Source: Gammaproteobacteria bacterium (GTDB lineage Bacteria > Pseudomonadota > Gammaproteobacteria > HK1). From it: 64,000 bases of DNA. The stretch spans positions 1 through 64,000 of the forward strand of contig JAJFJU010000016.1 in the NCBI GenBank assembly GCA_021773645.1, given 5' to 3'. The position numbers were made by a program, and so were the translations under genes. Of the stretch, positions 39,961 through 50,510 are shown piece by piece. Positions within the stretch are counted from its first letter, which is position 1; every line of letters starts with the position of its first letter. The notes under the pieces are model-generated. The model searched no databases and was not told the origin of the DNA. It saw only the letters and a list, made by a program, of their open reading frames with translations.

Positions 39961-40571
39961 AAAAGGGACTGATCTTTGGATTGTGTTTATTCCTCGGTGC
40001 TTGCAGTCGCCAACCACCGGTTCCTGAGGACCTCTTTTATCGGCTTCCAGCGCCACAAGCGGTGACACGGCTGCATAGCCCCATTGTAGAGAAATTGGTA
40101 TGGGTCAATATTCTTGAGAGTGATGGTCTGCATCGGGAACGAGCCATCGTTTTTACCAACGATTCTCAGGGTATCCGTCTACAGCAGCACCACTATCACT
40201 TCTGGATGGAGCCGCCACCGCGCCTGCTGCAGCGCCAACTGGTCCGTTATCTGCGGGCCGTTGATTTTTCCCCCATGGTGCTTAGCGAGAATAGGGTGGC
40301 ACCGGATGGTGTGGTTATAGCCGGACGCATTCTCCGCTTTGAACGCGAACTCGTGGGTGACTCTACGCAGGCGGTGGTGGGGTTGGAGTTGCGATTTAGT
40401 CGAGGGCGGGATGCCCCATTATTAATTAGGGAATATGAGGCGCTGGTCCCGTCAGAAAAGTCGCTATCGAACAGCGTTCTGGCTTTTGAGGTGGCGCTTT
40501 CCAGAATCTTTGCAGACTTTGTTGGGGATGTCCGCAAGACTTTGTCCGCGGGTGGTCAGGCGAGTGGGTAA
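39957..40571 (+). CDS. ABC-type transport auxiliary lipoprotein (PqiC-like)
   Basis: A 204-residue lipoprotein with lipobox LGAC (lipid Cys16). The body (VPEDLFYRLPAPQAV, RLLQRQLVRYLRAVDFSPMV, FERELVGDSTQAVVGLELRFSR) fits the ABC_trans_aux/DUF330 family, which includes PqiC and is thought to receive lipid at the outer membrane. It overlaps the mlaD stop by four bases and ends the operon. Its 3' end overlaps the convergent DUF3307 gene by 16 bases. Confidence 0.87.
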   Translation: MKKGLIFGLCLFLGACSRQPPVPEDLFYRLPAPQAVTRLHSPIVEKLVWVNILESDGLHRERAIVFTNDSQGIRLQQHHYHFWMEPPPRLLQRQLVRYLRAVDFSPMVLSENRVAPDGVVIAGRILRFERELVGDSTQAVVGLELRFSRGRDAPLLIREYEALVPSEKSLSNSVLAFEVALSRIFADFVGDVRKTLSAGGQASG

Positions 40572-40972
40572 CGGGTGGTGACTAGCATCCAGACGATATA
40601 AAAATGGGTTAGGTGGTGGACCATCTGATCGAAACCAAGACAGTTCCAGAAGGCCTTTTTAGACAAGTTGTTATAGCGACCGAGATAACGTGGACCGGAC
40701 TTGATGCGGTCCATCATAAAGTGAATCGCAAAATCAAGCGTCGCCAGCCACCATAGGCTTGGCACCAAGGCCCATACTACGGAAAGAGTCAGAAAAGCAT
40801 GGAATGCGCAGTGCAGCGCAAGGGGCGGTACGAAGTCCCAGCCTGGGCGTACCTTCTTCAGCATATATTGGGATTGGAAAGGAAAGTCCGCAGCAAAGTG
40901 CTTGAACTGAAACAGTACGAGCAGCAGAAAAGTCAGGCCTAGAGCTGAGGCATATTCCGTAGATGAAGTCAT
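40556..40972 (-). CDS. DUF3307-family membrane protein
   Basis: A 138-residue membrane protein with three or four hydrophobic segments and the family features FKHFAADFPFQSQYMLKK, DFAIHFMMDRIKSGPRY and FDQMVHHLTHFY (His-rich faces). Function is unknown. ATG 40972 forms TGATG with the preceding stop; an in-frame GTG at 40975 is an alternative. It is the last gene after the aminopeptidase on the minus strand. Confidence 0.83.
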   Translation of the reverse strand: MTSSTEYASALGLTFLLLVLFQFKHFAADFPFQSQYMLKKVRPGWDFVPPLALHCAFHAFLTLSVVWALVPSLWWLATLDFAIHFMMDRIKSGPRYLGRYNNLSKKAFWNCLGFDQMVHHLTHFYIVWMLVTTRYPLA

Positions 40973-42369
40973 CACTTGATCTCAGGAGCAGTTACTTCAA
41001 AGCGTTTTCGCAGATAGGAAAAAATCCCTCTCAAGGCCATGGCCTCACCGCCTATAGGACGACCTGCCTGATTTTCAAGATTCCAGGCCATGAGATCAAA
41101 GTGCACCCAGGGTATGCCTTTGGGAACAAATTCCTGCAGGAACAAGGCGGCGGTAATCGCGCCTGCATAGGGGGTTTTTCCAGCACTTGAGATATCGGCT
41201 ATCTGACTATTCAATAAGCGGCGATATGGCGTATGCAAAGGTAGGCGCCAAATTGGGTCCAGTTCAGTTTGGGCGGCTTCCATGAGCTCGCATGCAAGCG
41301 GGTCATCGTTGCAGAAAAATGCCGGCACTTCAGTGCCCAAGGCAACCCGTGCGGCCCCGGTCAAAGTGGCGAAGTCCAGCAGTAACTCTGGATTTTCTGC
41401 TGCTGCATCGGTGAGTGCATCGGCGAGCACAAGACGGCCCTCGGCATCGGTGTTTTCTACTTCTATGTTAACGCCAGCGCGTGAAGCCAGAACATCGCCT
41501 GGGCGGAAGGCATTTCCGGCCACGGCATTTTCCACCGCAGCGATGAGCACTCGCAGACGGACGGGCAGCCCTGCCGCCATAATCATATGAGCTAGTCCCA
41601 AGGCATGGGCGGCACCCCCCATGTCCTTTTTCATCAGGCGCATATTAGCTGATGATTTGAGGTCCAGCCCACCGCTATCAAAACACACGCCTTTCCCCAC
41701 CAGACTGATATGAGGATTGTTCTTATTTCCCCAGTACAGTTCCACCAGGCGGGGGGCGTGACAACTCGCCCGACCCACAGCGTGAATGGCAGGGTAGTTG
41801 GCCGTTAGCAAGGCGTCACCGGTAATGTCTGCTATTTCAGCATCAAAGGTGTTGGCGAGTGAGTGCGCGGATGCTGCCAAATCTGCCGGCATCATATCGG
41901 CGGCCGGGGTGTTGATTAGATCGCGAACCAGTCGCAGGCCTGCAACTTGATTGGCTATGAGATTGGCATCGCAGCGGGAATCGAGTACCAGATGTGCTTG
42001 ATGTGGTTTGGGCGAGCGGTAACGGGTGTAACTGTAGGCTCCCAAGCTCCAGCCGACGGTGATGCGTTCAAGTATTTCGGGTTGCCAGTCACTTTCGATG
42101 ACATAGTTCCCCGAGGGAAGTGCTTGCGGTAGGGCCGCTAGTGACCACGGATCTTCCGTTGCACCGACGCCTACCAGAACTCGCTGTAGCTTGCCGCGGC
42201 TATTGGGCAAGAGGCAGAATTGCCCGGGTTGGGCATGAAAGTCATTGGCCTTTAACCAGCGCTTGGTTTTGTCCTTTTGGCCTTTTAACCAGTCATCAAA
42301 TTCCGTGGTGAGGATAGGTTCCAGAGGGATTGCTCCGGACGTACCCGCATCGAGCAAGTTGTTTTCCAT
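40972..42369 (-). CDS. M17-family leucyl aminopeptidase
   Basis: A 465-residue cytosolic zinc/manganese exopeptidase. Metal ligands and catalysis are visible in LVGKGVCFDSGGLDLK and the NTDAEGRLVLADAL signature. The N-terminal domain is short and divergent from PepA. The C-terminus has VHFDLMAWN, typical of M17. It removes N-terminal residues from peptides during turnover. The start codon follows the FHA gene by 3 bases, and DUF3307 is coupled behind it. Confidence 0.92.
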   Translation of the reverse strand: MENNLLDAGTSGAIPLEPILTTEFDDWLKGQKDKTKRWLKANDFHAQPGQFCLLPNSRGKLQRVLVGVGATEDPWSLAALPQALPSGNYVIESDWQPEILERITVGWSLGAYSYTRYRSPKPHQAHLVLDSRCDANLIANQVAGLRLVRDLINTPAADMMPADLAASAHSLANTFDAEIADITGDALLTANYPAIHAVGRASCHAPRLVELYWGNKNNPHISLVGKGVCFDSGGLDLKSSANMRLMKKDMGGAAHALGLAHMIMAAGLPVRLRVLIAAVENAVAGNAFRPGDVLASRAGVNIEVENTDAEGRLVLADALTDAAAENPELLLDFATLTGAARVALGTEVPAFFCNDDPLACELMEAAQTELDPIWRLPLHTPYRRLLNSQIADISSAGKTPYAGAITAALFLQEFVPKGIPWVHFDLMAWNLENQAGRPIGGEAMALRGIFSYLRKRFEVTAPEIK

Positions 42370-42372
42370 GGC

Positions 42373-43053
42373 CTAGAGAAGGAATACAAATCCGATAACC
42401 AGTGCCACTCCGACAATCATAATCCACCAGTGTCCATGACTCACTGCGGGTTTCTGCCGTGGGCGTGGCGCAGGCTTTCGTGGTGCTGCTGTGGCGCCTG
42501 CGCGAGGGGCTGGAGATGCCGCTGGTTTTGATACAGGGGTTGGGGTAGCCCGTTTTTGAACGGGTGCAGGCGTAGGCTTGGTTGGTTGCGGTTTTGGCTG
42601 TCCTGCTCCCGCTGTTACTTGTTGTTTAACCGTGGGGCGCATGATCACGGTTTTTTCAAAAGGATCTTCGACGGCTTCTTCTGTACTTGCAGGCGGCGGC
42701 GATTCTTGTTCCAGCGTGAGGTATTTGTAGGTGACGGTGCCAATGAGCAGGGTATCCCCGGGCTTAAGCCAACCTTTTTTGACCCTATTTCCATTTATCA
42801 AGATGCCGTTGGTGCTATCAAGATCTTCCACACCCCAACCACCATCGCCCGCGTAGAGGCGGGCGTGGGCACGGGAAACGCCGTCGGCTTTGAGGCTAAT
42901 GTTATTGCTGTCACCTCGCCCAATCGTGAGTTCGTTGCCCACCAGTTGGATTTTTCCCATTACCGGATGAGCCGCTAGGCCTTCATTTTGACATTCCAGA
43001 CGAGCCTCGGGGCCTGCCTGCTTTGCTCCGTTGTTGTCGAGACCTTTTTCCAT
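42373..43053 (-). CDS. FHA-domain membrane protein
   Basis: A 226-residue protein. The FHA domain (about 30-115) has LTIGRGDSNNISLKADGVSR and DLDSTNGILINGNRV, the phosphothreonine-binding residues. A Pro/Ala/Lys-rich linker of about 80 residues follows, then one C-terminal membrane helix (about 205-225). It should read Thr phosphorylation near the inner membrane; the kinase at 49208-50479 is a possible source. ATG 43053 with GGGAA upstream is preferred to the in-frame start at 43077. Confidence 0.86.
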   Translation of the reverse strand: MEKGLDNNGAKQAGPEARLECQNEGLAAHPVMGKIQLVGNELTIGRGDSNNISLKADGVSRAHARLYAGDGGWGVEDLDSTNGILINGNRVKKGWLKPGDTLLIGTVTYKYLTLEQESPPPASTEEAVEDPFEKTVIMRPTVKQQVTAGAGQPKPQPTKPTPAPVQKRATPTPVSKPAASPAPRAGATAAPRKPAPRPRQKPAVSHGHWWIMIVGVALVIGFVFLL

Positions 43054-43134
43054 TTGCAGATTCCCTGTTAAGAACAAATCATAAGCACATGATTAAACGC
43101 GAGATTATCATGTAATAAGCCGCTGCGCGAGATG

Positions 43135-46100
43135 CTAATAACCCAGTATTGGAGCCAGCCATCGCTCTGCTTGAAGGGTCTCTGCTTTGCGGCGTTGGGC
43201 GTAGTCTGCCACTTGGTCGCGACCGATCTTGCCGGTACCGAAATAGCGTGCTTCGGGGTGGGAAAAATAGAAGCCGCTGACTGAGGCCGCCGGCAACATG
43301 GCAAAACCCTCGGTGAGTTCCATATCTGCATTTTTCTGGGTTGAGAGCAGACGCCAGAGAATCTCCTTTTCGCTGTGATCCGGGCAGGCCGGGTAACCGG
43401 GGGCCGGACGGATGCCTCGGTAGGCTTCCTTGATGAGCGCGGCGTTATCAAGTTGTTCATCCTCCGCATAGCCCCAGAATTCCTTGCGCAATTTGGCGTG
43501 CAGGTGTTCGGCAAAGGCCTCGGCCAGCCGGTCAGCCAGGGACTTCAGCAAGATGGAGCGGTAGTCGTCATGATCGGCCTCAAAGGCGGCAAGGTGCCGT
43601 TCAATGCCGATCCCTGTGGTGACCGCGAAGGTGCCAAGATAATCGGCCACTCCACTCTCTACTGGGGCCACGAAGTCTGCCAGGCAGAGGTTGGGTACGC
43701 CGGTACGTCGCTGCATCTGCTGACGGATGAAGTGGAAGGTTTCCACTGTGTTGGTGCGGCTATCATCGCTATAGATCTCAATATCATCATCCGTCGTGGC
43801 ATTGGCGGGAAAGATCCCCAGCACAGCACGTGCCGTTAGCCATTTCTCGCTAATGATCTTATCGAGCATTTCGCGGGCGTCGGCGTACAGGCCGCGTGCG
43901 CTTTCTCCGACTACCGCATCTTCGAGGATCTCGGGAAAGCGGCCAGAGAGCTCCCAGGTCTGGAAGAAGGGGCTCCAGTCTATGTAATCCACCAACTCCG
44001 CTAGTGGAAAGTCGCGGAAAACAGTCAGTCCGGTTTTTGCCGGATGTGGCGGCAGATAGCTCGTCCAGTCCGTGGCTAGATGATTGGCGCGGGCGGCAGC
44101 CAAGGTGAGGCTATTACGGCTTTTCTGCTGTCGGCTACGTTCTTCTCGCAGCTTTTGATAGTCGCTGCGTACCTCGGCTGCGTAACTATCACGCTGCTCG
44201 TCATTCATGAGTTTGCTCACCACGCCAGCGGCGCGTGAGGCATCGAGGACGTGCATCACCGGGCCGCTATAGGCGGGCTCCAGCTTCACCGCAGTGTGGA
44301 TTCGTGAGGTGGTCGCGCCACCAACCAACAGTGGTAGGCTAAAGTTCTGGCGCTCCATCTCCTTGGCGAGATAGACCATCTCTTCCAGCGAGGGGGTAAT
44401 CAGGCCGGAGACACCAATAATGTCGCAATTTTCCTTGCGTGCCGCTTCCAGGATGCGCTCCCCCGGCACCATGACGCCGAGATCCACAACCTCATAACCA
44501 TTGCATTGCAGTACCACGGCGACGATGTTCTTGCCGATGTCGTGGACATCACCCTTGGCGGTGGCGATGAGAATACGGCCCTTGCTGCTTTTCTCGCCGT
44601 CTTTTTCGTCATCCATGTAGGGCAGCAGATGGGCCACCGCTTTTTTCATCACACGAGCGGATTTCACCACCTGTGGCAGGAACATTTTGCCGGCACCAAA
44701 AAGATCGCCCACGATGTTCATGCCGTCCATCAACGGCCCTTCAATGACGTCCAGTGGTCGGGTGGCGGCTAGTCGAGCCTCCTCGGTATCTTCCTCGATG
44801 TACTGCACGATGCCCTTGACCAGGGCATGGCTCAGACGCTCGTTGACCGGAGCGTCCCGCCAGGCGGTATCTTCGCCCGCGCCACTGCGGGCCTTGCCAC
44901 CTACGTATTCCTGGGCGGTTTCCAGCAGCCGATCGGTGGCGTCCTCGCGGCGATTAAGAATCACGTCTTCCACTCGCTCGCGTAGCTCTGCCGGAATCTC
45001 TTCATAGATGGCGAGTTGACCAGCGTTGACGATCCCCATGTCCATGCCGGCGCGAATGGCGTGGTAGAGAAACACCGCGTGCATCGCTTCACGTACCGGG
45101 TTGTTGCCACGGAAGGAGAAGGAGACGTTGGAAACACCGCCGGAGATCAGACAACCCGGCAATTTTTTCTTGATGATGGCAGTGGCTTCAATGAAGTCGA
45201 GGGCGTATCGATTATGGGCCTCGATACCGGTAGCGACGGCAAAGATATTAGGGTCGAAAATAATATCCGAGGGGTCAAAACCGACTTCTTCCGTCAGCAG
45301 TTGGTAGGCGCGGCTGCAGATATCTACCCGTCGCTGGGTGGTTTCTGCTTGTCCTGCTTCATCAAAGGCCATGACGATAACCGCGGCGCCGTAGCTATGT
45401 ACTAGGCGGGCGCGGCGAAGGAATTCTTTCTCGCCTTCCTTGAGGCTGATGGAATTGACTACTCCCTTTCCCTGGATATGTTTGAGGCCGATCTCTAGCA
45501 CGTCCCAGCGGGAGGAGTCGATCATGATGGGGACGCGGGAGATCTCCGGTTCTGCCGCCACTAAATCCAGGAAGCAGGACATCACCTCGGGCGAGTCGAG
45601 CATGCCTTCGTCCATGTTGATGTCGATGATCTGGGCACCGTTTTCCACCTGTTCGCGGGCCACTTCCAGCGCGGTTTCGTAGTCCTCGGCCTGAATCAGG
45701 CGGCGAAAGCGTGCGGAGCCGGTGACATTGGTGCGCTCGCCGACGTTTACAAACAGCGAATCCGGGGCAATGGTCAAGGGCTCCAGGCCAGACAGGGCGC
45801 AATGTCCGGGGTTTGCCGGCACCTTGCGTGGGGTAATTCCATCCATTGCCTGGCTGATGGCGCGGATATGTTTCGGTCTGGTGCCGCAGCAACCACCGAC
45901 GATATTGAGCAACCCTGCCTCGGCCCATTCACGAATTTCTCCCGCCATAGCCTCTGGCGTTTCCTCGTACTCACCAAATTCGTTGGGTAGGCCGGCATTG
46001 GGATGAGCCGAGACCCGCGTATCAGTGATACGTGAAAGGGTATCCACATAGGGCCGCAGCTGCTTAGCACCCAGCGCACAGTTGAGCCCAAAGGACACTG

Positions 46101-46830
46101 GGCGGGCGTGACGCAGGGAATACCAGAATGCCTCGGTGAGCTGGCCCGAAAGCGTGCGTCCCGAGGCATCGGTGATGGTGCCGGAGATCATTACTGGCAG
46201 GCGCAGATCATGGGTCTCGAAATAGCGCTCTACCGCGTACACCGCGGCCTTGGCATTGAGGGTATCGAAGATGGTCTCAATGAGGATAATGTCGGCACCG
46301 CCATCTATTAGGCCATTGAGGCATTCATCATAGGCGGTGGCCAGTTGCTCGAAACTGATGTTACGAAAGCCAGGGTTGTTTACATCGGGCGAGATGCTGG
46401 CGGTGCGGTTGGTGGGGCCCAGTACGCCGGCGACGAAGCGCGGCTTGTCTGGAGTTTGTGCGCTCATTTCATCGGCGCAGGCACGGGCCAGGCATGCCCC
46501 TTCACGATTTAGCTCATAGGCAAGTGACTCCATGCCGTAGTCAGCCAGTGAGATGGTTTGGGAATTAAAGGTGTTGGTTTCGAGTATATCGGCACCGGCC
46601 TCCAGGAAGGCACGGTGGATTTCACCGATAATTTTTGGCTGGGTCAGGGTGAGCAGGTCGTTATTGCCCTTAACATCCTGTTTCCAATCGGAAAAGCGAT
46701 CGCCCCGATAGCCGATTTCATCCAGGCCATAGCCCTGAATCATCGTTCCCATAGCCCCATCAAGGACCAGGATGCGTTGTTCAAGGGCGTGTAGAAATTG
46801 GGCGGTGCGTTGAGTATTAGCTAGTGGCAT
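43135..46830 (-). CDS. metH: Cobalamin-dependent methionine synthase
   Basis: MetH, 1231 residues, transfers methyl from methyl-tetrahydrofolate through cobalamin to homocysteine. The homocysteine domain (1 to about 325) has the zinc Cys in GLNCALG and GGCCGT. The folate domain (about 350-610) includes [14 protein letters not shown]. The cobalamin cap and domain (about 650-890) carry the His ligand in DVHDIGKN. The AdoMet reactivation domain closes the protein ([15 protein letters not shown] near 1145-1160). Length matches E. coli MetH. The leader of about 140 bases shows no clear cobalamin riboswitch. Confidence 0.97.
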   Translation of the reverse strand: MPLANTQRTAQFLHALEQRILVLDGAMGTMIQGYGLDEIGYRGDRFSDWKQDVKGNNDLLTLTQPKIIGEIHRAFLEAGADILETNTFNSQTISLADYGMESLAYELNREGACLARACADEMSAQTPDKPRFVAGVLGPTNRTASISPDVNNPGFRNISFEQLATAYDECLNGLIDGGADIILIETIFDTLNAKAAVYAVERYFETHDLRLPVMISGTITDASGRTLSGQLTEAFWYSLRHARPVSFGLNCALGAKQLRPYVDTLSRITDTRVSAHPNAGLPNEFGEYEETPEAMAGEIREWAEAGLLNIVGGCCGTRPKHIRAISQAMDGITPRKVPANPGHCALSGLEPLTIAPDSLFVNVGERTNVTGSARFRRLIQAEDYETALEVAREQVENGAQIIDINMDEGMLDSPEVMSCFLDLVAAEPEISRVPIMIDSSRWDVLEIGLKHIQGKGVVNSISLKEGEKEFLRRARLVHSYGAAVIVMAFDEAGQAETTQRRVDICSRAYQLLTEEVGFDPSDIIFDPNIFAVATGIEAHNRYALDFIEATAIIKKKLPGCLISGGVSNVSFSFRGNNPVREAMHAVFLYHAIRAGMDMGIVNAGQLAIYEEIPAELRERVEDVILNRREDATDRLLETAQEYVGGKARSGAGEDTAWRDAPVNERLSHALVKGIVQYIEEDTEEARLAATRPLDVIEGPLMDGMNIVGDLFGAGKMFLPQVVKSARVMKKAVAHLLPYMDDEKDGEKSSKGRILIATAKGDVHDIGKNIVAVVLQCNGYEVVDLGVMVPGERILEAARKENCDIIGVSGLITPSLEEMVYLAKEMERQNFSLPLLVGGATTSRIHTAVKLEPAYSGPVMHVLDASRAAGVVSKLMNDEQRDSYAAEVRSDYQKLREERSRQQKSRNSLTLAAARANHLATDWTSYLPPHPAKTGLTVFRDFPLAELVDYIDWSPFFQTWELSGRFPEILEDAVVGESARGLYADAREMLDKIISEKWLTARAVLGIFPANATTDDDIEIYSDDSRTNTVETFHFIRQQMQRRTGVPNLCLADFVAPVESGVADYLGTFAVTTGIGIERHLAAFEADHDDYRSILLKSLADRLAEAFAEHLHAKLRKEFWGYAEDEQLDNAALIKEAYRGIRPAPGYPACPDHSEKEILWRLLSTQKNADMELTEGFAMLPAASVSGFYFSHPEARYFGTGKIGRDQVADYAQRRKAETLQAERWLAPILGY

Positions 46831-46967
46831 AGGAGTTACTTATAAGGATTGAAAGTGGCGTATTTTCCCACATCCAGCGCCTTTATACCGAATCTACCAC
46901 GGCTATAAGTAGGGGGGCGCTAGGCCAAGAGCATGCAGCCTAGGCGCACCATTTTCTACTGAATGTT

Positions 46968-47537
46968 CTAAATTCCGCGTAAGCGGTTCCTTGCCGCAAA
47001 ACGCTTTTTTAAAAAATCCATTTGATCAGCAAGAATTCGCCGGTTGCTGAGGGCCAGATATTCCGCCCGGTTCGGTACATAGGGGACTGCGAGCAGTCGC
47101 ATACCGACTTCTTCCGGTGTGTGGGCGCCCTTACGATGATTGCATGACTTGCAGGCGGCTACGACATTGCTCCAATAATCCTTGCCGCCGCGGGAGAGCG
47201 GAATGATGTGGTCGCGGGTGAGTTGATAGCCGGGAAGTTCGTCACCACAGTACATGCACAGGTGCTGATCGCGGGAGAAAAGTTGGCGATTAGAAAGGGG
47301 CGGGACTGCTTTGTAGAAGGCTGGATGATGGGCCGTGCCGGAGACGGCAATGATAGAACTAACGCTGATTTCAGAGCGTGTGCCGGTGTGCCGATTAGTC
47401 CCACCGCGAAAGGTGAACACCGTATCTCCGGCATCCCAGGCAATCATATTCCGTGCACGCAAAGTGACGGCCTCTTGCCACGGAATCCAGCGGATGGGGT
47501 GGCCAGTGATTTCCAGTCTGAGGATGAGTGGTCTCAT
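46968..47537 (-). CDS. HNH endonuclease
   Basis: A 189-residue protein with a C-terminal-half HNH nuclease module (about 92-145). Zinc-type pairs CMYC and CKSC bracket LTRDHIIPLSRGGKDYWSNVV, giving the H-N-H metal centre. The N-terminal 85 residues are a domain often found in stand-alone HNH proteins of gammaproteobacteria. The substrate is unknown. There is no adjacent phage gene or restriction methylase, so it is not clearly part of a defence locus. Confidence 0.88.
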   Translation of the reverse strand: MRPLILRLEITGHPIRWIPWQEAVTLRARNMIAWDAGDTVFTFRGGTNRHTGTRSEISVSSIIAVSGTAHHPAFYKAVPPLSNRQLFSRDQHLCMYCGDELPGYQLTRDHIIPLSRGGKDYWSNVVAACKSCNHRKGAHTPEEVGMRLLAVPYVPNRAEYLALSNRRILADQMDFLKKRFAARNRLRGI

Positions 47538-47703
47538 GGTTTTGCCTGGATACGATGCCTCTTTTTTTGTTACGAACTAATGTTGCACGAACAATGCGCT
47601 ATTTCAATGTCGACGCTATGGGCAAGGCCACTTGTGGTTGCAATGCCATGGGGGCAAAGGTAGTTTTGGAAAATCGCTAACACTAAGAGTCTGTTCCAGC
47701 CTA

Positions 47704-48189
47704 ATGCGTGAAAAAAAACTTCTCGGTGCCCTACGTTTTGTTAGCCGTACTTTTGAGGGTGGATTTAAGGAAAACCCCTATGTGCTTGATATGGATGCAA
47801 ATCTCTATATTGGGCCAGCGGATCATCTCGCCCGGGATGAGCATGGGGCAATAGAAGTTATCTATCACTTTTTAAATGAAACTGGCAAGCAAACCTTGCC
47901 GATACGGGAATTGTTGCGCAATCGTTTGTTGTTATTAGAGGCCTTCGCCATATTTGATGAAGCGCGTAGCGAGGATGGCGGTGAAGAGTTCCGGATTCTC
48001 ATCTTCGGAACCTATGATGGCGAACCGCTGATGGCTCCCGTTGATGACGGCTTGCCTGCGGGACCCTGTGGAAAAACGGTCAATGAAATCAAGCAGCGTA
48101 TGTACGCGATATGCGCGCGCGAGGACAAGGCTTTTCAAAGCCGAACCCTGAATTCACAGTTGCAGCGGGTGGAAGCAGATTTTCAATGA
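47704..48189 (+). CDS. Unknown conserved-looking protein, 161 residues
   Basis: I do not recognise this protein. It is soluble and acidic, without signal peptide or membrane segment: MREKKLLGALRFVSRTFEGG, YIGPADHLARDEHGAIEVIY, RILIFGTYDGEPLMAPVDDG. ATG 47704 is taken because upstream codons in the frame look non-coding. The Shine-Dalgarno is weak. The gene is alone on its strand between two minus-strand genes, and its stop lies in a hairpin shared with the convergent fabI end. Confidence 0.7.
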   Translation: MREKKLLGALRFVSRTFEGGFKENPYVLDMDANLYIGPADHLARDEHGAIEVIYHFLNETGKQTLPIRELLRNRLLLLEAFAIFDEARSEDGGEEFRILIFGTYDGEPLMAPVDDGLPAGPCGKTVNEIKQRMYAICAREDKAFQSRTLNSQLQRVEADFQ

Positions 48190-48220
48190 GTTGCCAGGCC
48201 GACAGCCGGACAACTCATTG
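48184..48220. terminator. Hairpin between convergent genes
   Basis: CAATGAGTTG (48184-48193) and CAACTCATTG (48211-48220) are exact 10-base inverted repeats around a GC-rich loop with further pairing. The stop of the 161-residue gene lies in the left arm, and fabI ends 13 bases beyond. No long T tract is seen on either strand, so termination here is likely but unproven. Confidence 0.45.
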
Positions 48221-48232
48221 AGGAGTGATTTG

Positions 48233-49021
48233 CTATTTTACGTCGGCGTCGTCGTAGGAGAAATTAAAGCCGGCATCCGCATAGGTGATTTCGCCGGTAA
48301 TTGCTGAGGCGAGATCCGAGCACAGAAAGGCCGCTACATTGCCCACTTCTTCGATATTGACATTGCGCTTGAGCGGGGCGTTATAGGCGACGATATCCAG
48401 TAGCTTGCGGAAGTTGCTGATACCGGCAGCGGCTAGGGTGCGTATCGGTCCAGCCGACAGGCCGTTGACGCGGATGCCCTCGGGCCCCATGGCACGGGCC
48501 ATATAGCGCACATTGGCCTCCAGACTCGCTTTTGCCAGTCCCATAACATTGTAGTTGGGGATGGCGCGCACAGCACCCAGATAGGTCATGGTCAGCAGTG
48601 CGGCATTGCGGCCTTGCATCAAGGGGCGGGCGGCCTTCGCGAGCGCGGCAAAGCTGTAGGAACTCACTTCATGGGCTGTCCTGAAGCCCTCGCGAGTCAC
48701 TTTCTCGAGATAGTCCCCGTCGAGCTCCTCACGTGGCGCAAAGGCAACGGAATGGACGAGGATATCCAGATGTCCCCACTCGTCTTTCAGAGTGGCCATG
48801 GCGGCATCAATCTCTTCGTCACTGCTGACATCACAGGGAATGGTGACTTTTACATCTAGGAGCTTGGCAAATTTTTCGACACGGGCTTTCAACTTGTCGT
48901 TTTGATAGCTGAAGGCCAGCTCAGCACCTTCACGCTGCATTGCTTTGGCAATTCCCCAGGCAATGGAACGATCGCTTGCCAGACCTACGATTAAAGCTTT
49001 TTTACCCTGCAAAAACCCCAT
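48233..49021 (-). CDS. fabI: Enoyl-[acyl-carrier-protein] reductase (NADH)
   Basis: FabI, 262 residues, reduces enoyl-ACP in the last step of each fatty-acid elongation round. The cofactor-binding [13 protein letters not shown] is at 13-25. The catalytic Tyr-x6-Lys is in [15 protein letters not shown], and [13 protein letters not shown] follows. Single gene, convergent with the unknown 161-residue protein. Confidence 0.96.
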   Translation of the reverse strand: MGFLQGKKALIVGLASDRSIAWGIAKAMQREGAELAFSYQNDKLKARVEKFAKLLDVKVTIPCDVSSDEEIDAAMATLKDEWGHLDILVHSVAFAPREELDGDYLEKVTREGFRTAHEVSSYSFAALAKAARPLMQGRNAALLTMTYLGAVRAIPNYNVMGLAKASLEANVRYMARAMGPEGIRVNGLSAGPIRTLAAAGISNFRKLLDIVAYNAPLKRNVNIEEVGNVAAFLCSDLASAITGEITYADAGFNFSYDDADVK

Positions 49022-49207
49022 GAATTTATTCCTTCTTTAAGCTTTACGCCCAGTTCGGACCAGTGGTTGGAAACTGCAATTTTTAGGATGTGTTTCGTTG
49101 CGCCAATTAACGCAGCCGCGCATTTTCTCGTGTTCGAGCCTAAAAGTATAGGGAGGGAGTCAAAGGCGCCCCCAAGGAGATGGAGTCCAGCATAAATCAG
49201 GGATGTC

Positions 49208-50479
49208 TTAATGCGCCTTTTGGGCTAGCTGCTCGCTGGTTCGTGCCAGGCGTTCAATCAGAGTTTGCAGAAAGACGTGGCTGAAATGGAGTTGGCAATC
49301 GGCGGATGTTTTCTCCATCAGGGTGGAATCTATCTTGATCAGACAAACCTCAGTGTGGGAAACGATAGTGGCAGTGCGTCGGGCCTTGGCCAAATAGCCC
49401 ATTTCGCCGAAGCAATCGCCCTTGCCCAGCGTGCTGATGAGCTTGCTCTCCTTGAGCACCGATACCTCTCCCGAAAGGATGATGAAAAAGGCTTGATCAA
49501 GGTTCCCCTCGGTAATTATTTGCTCCTCTGGGGCATATTTCTCCCAGATGCAGGCATCAACGATTTCACTAATTTCCTGCTCGTAAAATTGCTCAAAAAA
49601 GCTCAGCTGCCGGACCTGGCGGCCTATTTCCTTCCGGGATGGTCGTTCTTCACCGAGATTAAGATCCCGGTATACCAATGCCAGATCTGCCGCCATGGCT
49701 TTGCCGGAGGGATAGCGATCCTGCGGCGACTTTTGTAGAGCTCGTTGCATGATGCAGTCTAGGCTCGGGGGTAGTTCCGGGCGGATCTGGTGCAAACAAG
49801 GTGGCGTTTCGTGCATGAGTTTTTTCAGTAATTGCGAAAAGCCTGCTGCAATAAAGGGTGCCTGACCGGTCAATAATTCAAACATCACCACCCCAAGGGA
49901 ATAGAGATCGGTCTGTGGGCCTATGGGGGCGTCTAGTGCTTGCTCGGGTGCCATATAGCGGGGGGAGCCAAAAACACCGAGTATCTGGGTGGTATCCGAT
50001 TGGGTACGCCGTGCGACTCCAAAATCACAGATTTTGGGGGTGAGCTCTTGGGTTAACAGGATGTTGGCGGGCTTGATGTCACGGTGAATTACGCCATGAC
50101 GATGGGCGTAATCCAGCGCCTTGGCCAAGCGAAAAAGTATGGCAACGACCTGTGGCAGGGGAAGTAAGCCATCGGCTCGGCAGTGCCCGGTAAGGGGCTT
50201 GGCGTTGGCTATGTATTCAAGAACGAGATAGGGGCCTTCACTGTCATCTCCAGCATCCAGAACGCCCAATATGCCTGGATGGTGCAGGCTGCCAGCGCTG
50301 CGAGCCTCATTGAAAAATAGCTTGTGGCCAATGCGATCAGAGTTATCGAGCTTGCAAACTTTGATGGCAACTTTGTGGTTGCGATAGGGATCGTGGGCGA
50401 GATAGACCGTTCCCATACTGCCTTGGCCGAGTAGGCCGAGGATCTCAAACTTGCCTACCTTGGCGGGAAACTCATTCAT
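49208..50479 (-). CDS. Ser/Thr protein kinase fused to a cyclic-nucleotide-type domain
   Basis: A 423-residue fusion. The N-terminal Hanks-type kinase (about 8-270) has GQGSMGTVY, the Lys in VAIKV, HRDIKPANILL, DFGVARR and YMAPEQ, so all catalytic residues are present. The C-terminal domain (about 300-415) is a CAP/CNMP-binding fold with a phosphate-cassette-like FGEMGYLAKARRTATI. There is no membrane helix, so it is a soluble kinase probably gated by a nucleotide or oxidative ligand. ATG 50479 is preferred; the in-frame start at 50587 would overlap mltD. The FHA protein at 42373 is a candidate reader of its products. Confidence 0.9.
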   Translation of the reverse strand: MNEFPAKVGKFEILGLLGQGSMGTVYLAHDPYRNHKVAIKVCKLDNSDRIGHKLFFNEARSAGSLHHPGILGVLDAGDDSEGPYLVLEYIANAKPLTGHCRADGLLPLPQVVAILFRLAKALDYAHRHGVIHRDIKPANILLTQELTPKICDFGVARRTQSDTTQILGVFGSPRYMAPEQALDAPIGPQTDLYSLGVVMFELLTGQAPFIAAGFSQLLKKLMHETPPCLHQIRPELPPSLDCIMQRALQKSPQDRYPSGKAMAADLALVYRDLNLGEERPSRKEIGRQVRQLSFFEQFYEQEISEIVDACIWEKYAPEEQIITEGNLDQAFFIILSGEVSVLKESKLISTLGKGDCFGEMGYLAKARRTATIVSHTEVCLIKIDSTLMEKTSADCQLHFSHVFLQTLIERLARTSEQLAQKAH

Positions 50480-50510
50480 GGGAGATGAATCGAATCGGCC
50501 GGGGCTTGGC

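Noticed and set aside
46831-46967. Possible cobalamin or SAM riboswitch before metH
   Set aside because: The leader is only about 140 bases and I could not find the conserved boxes of either riboswitch.
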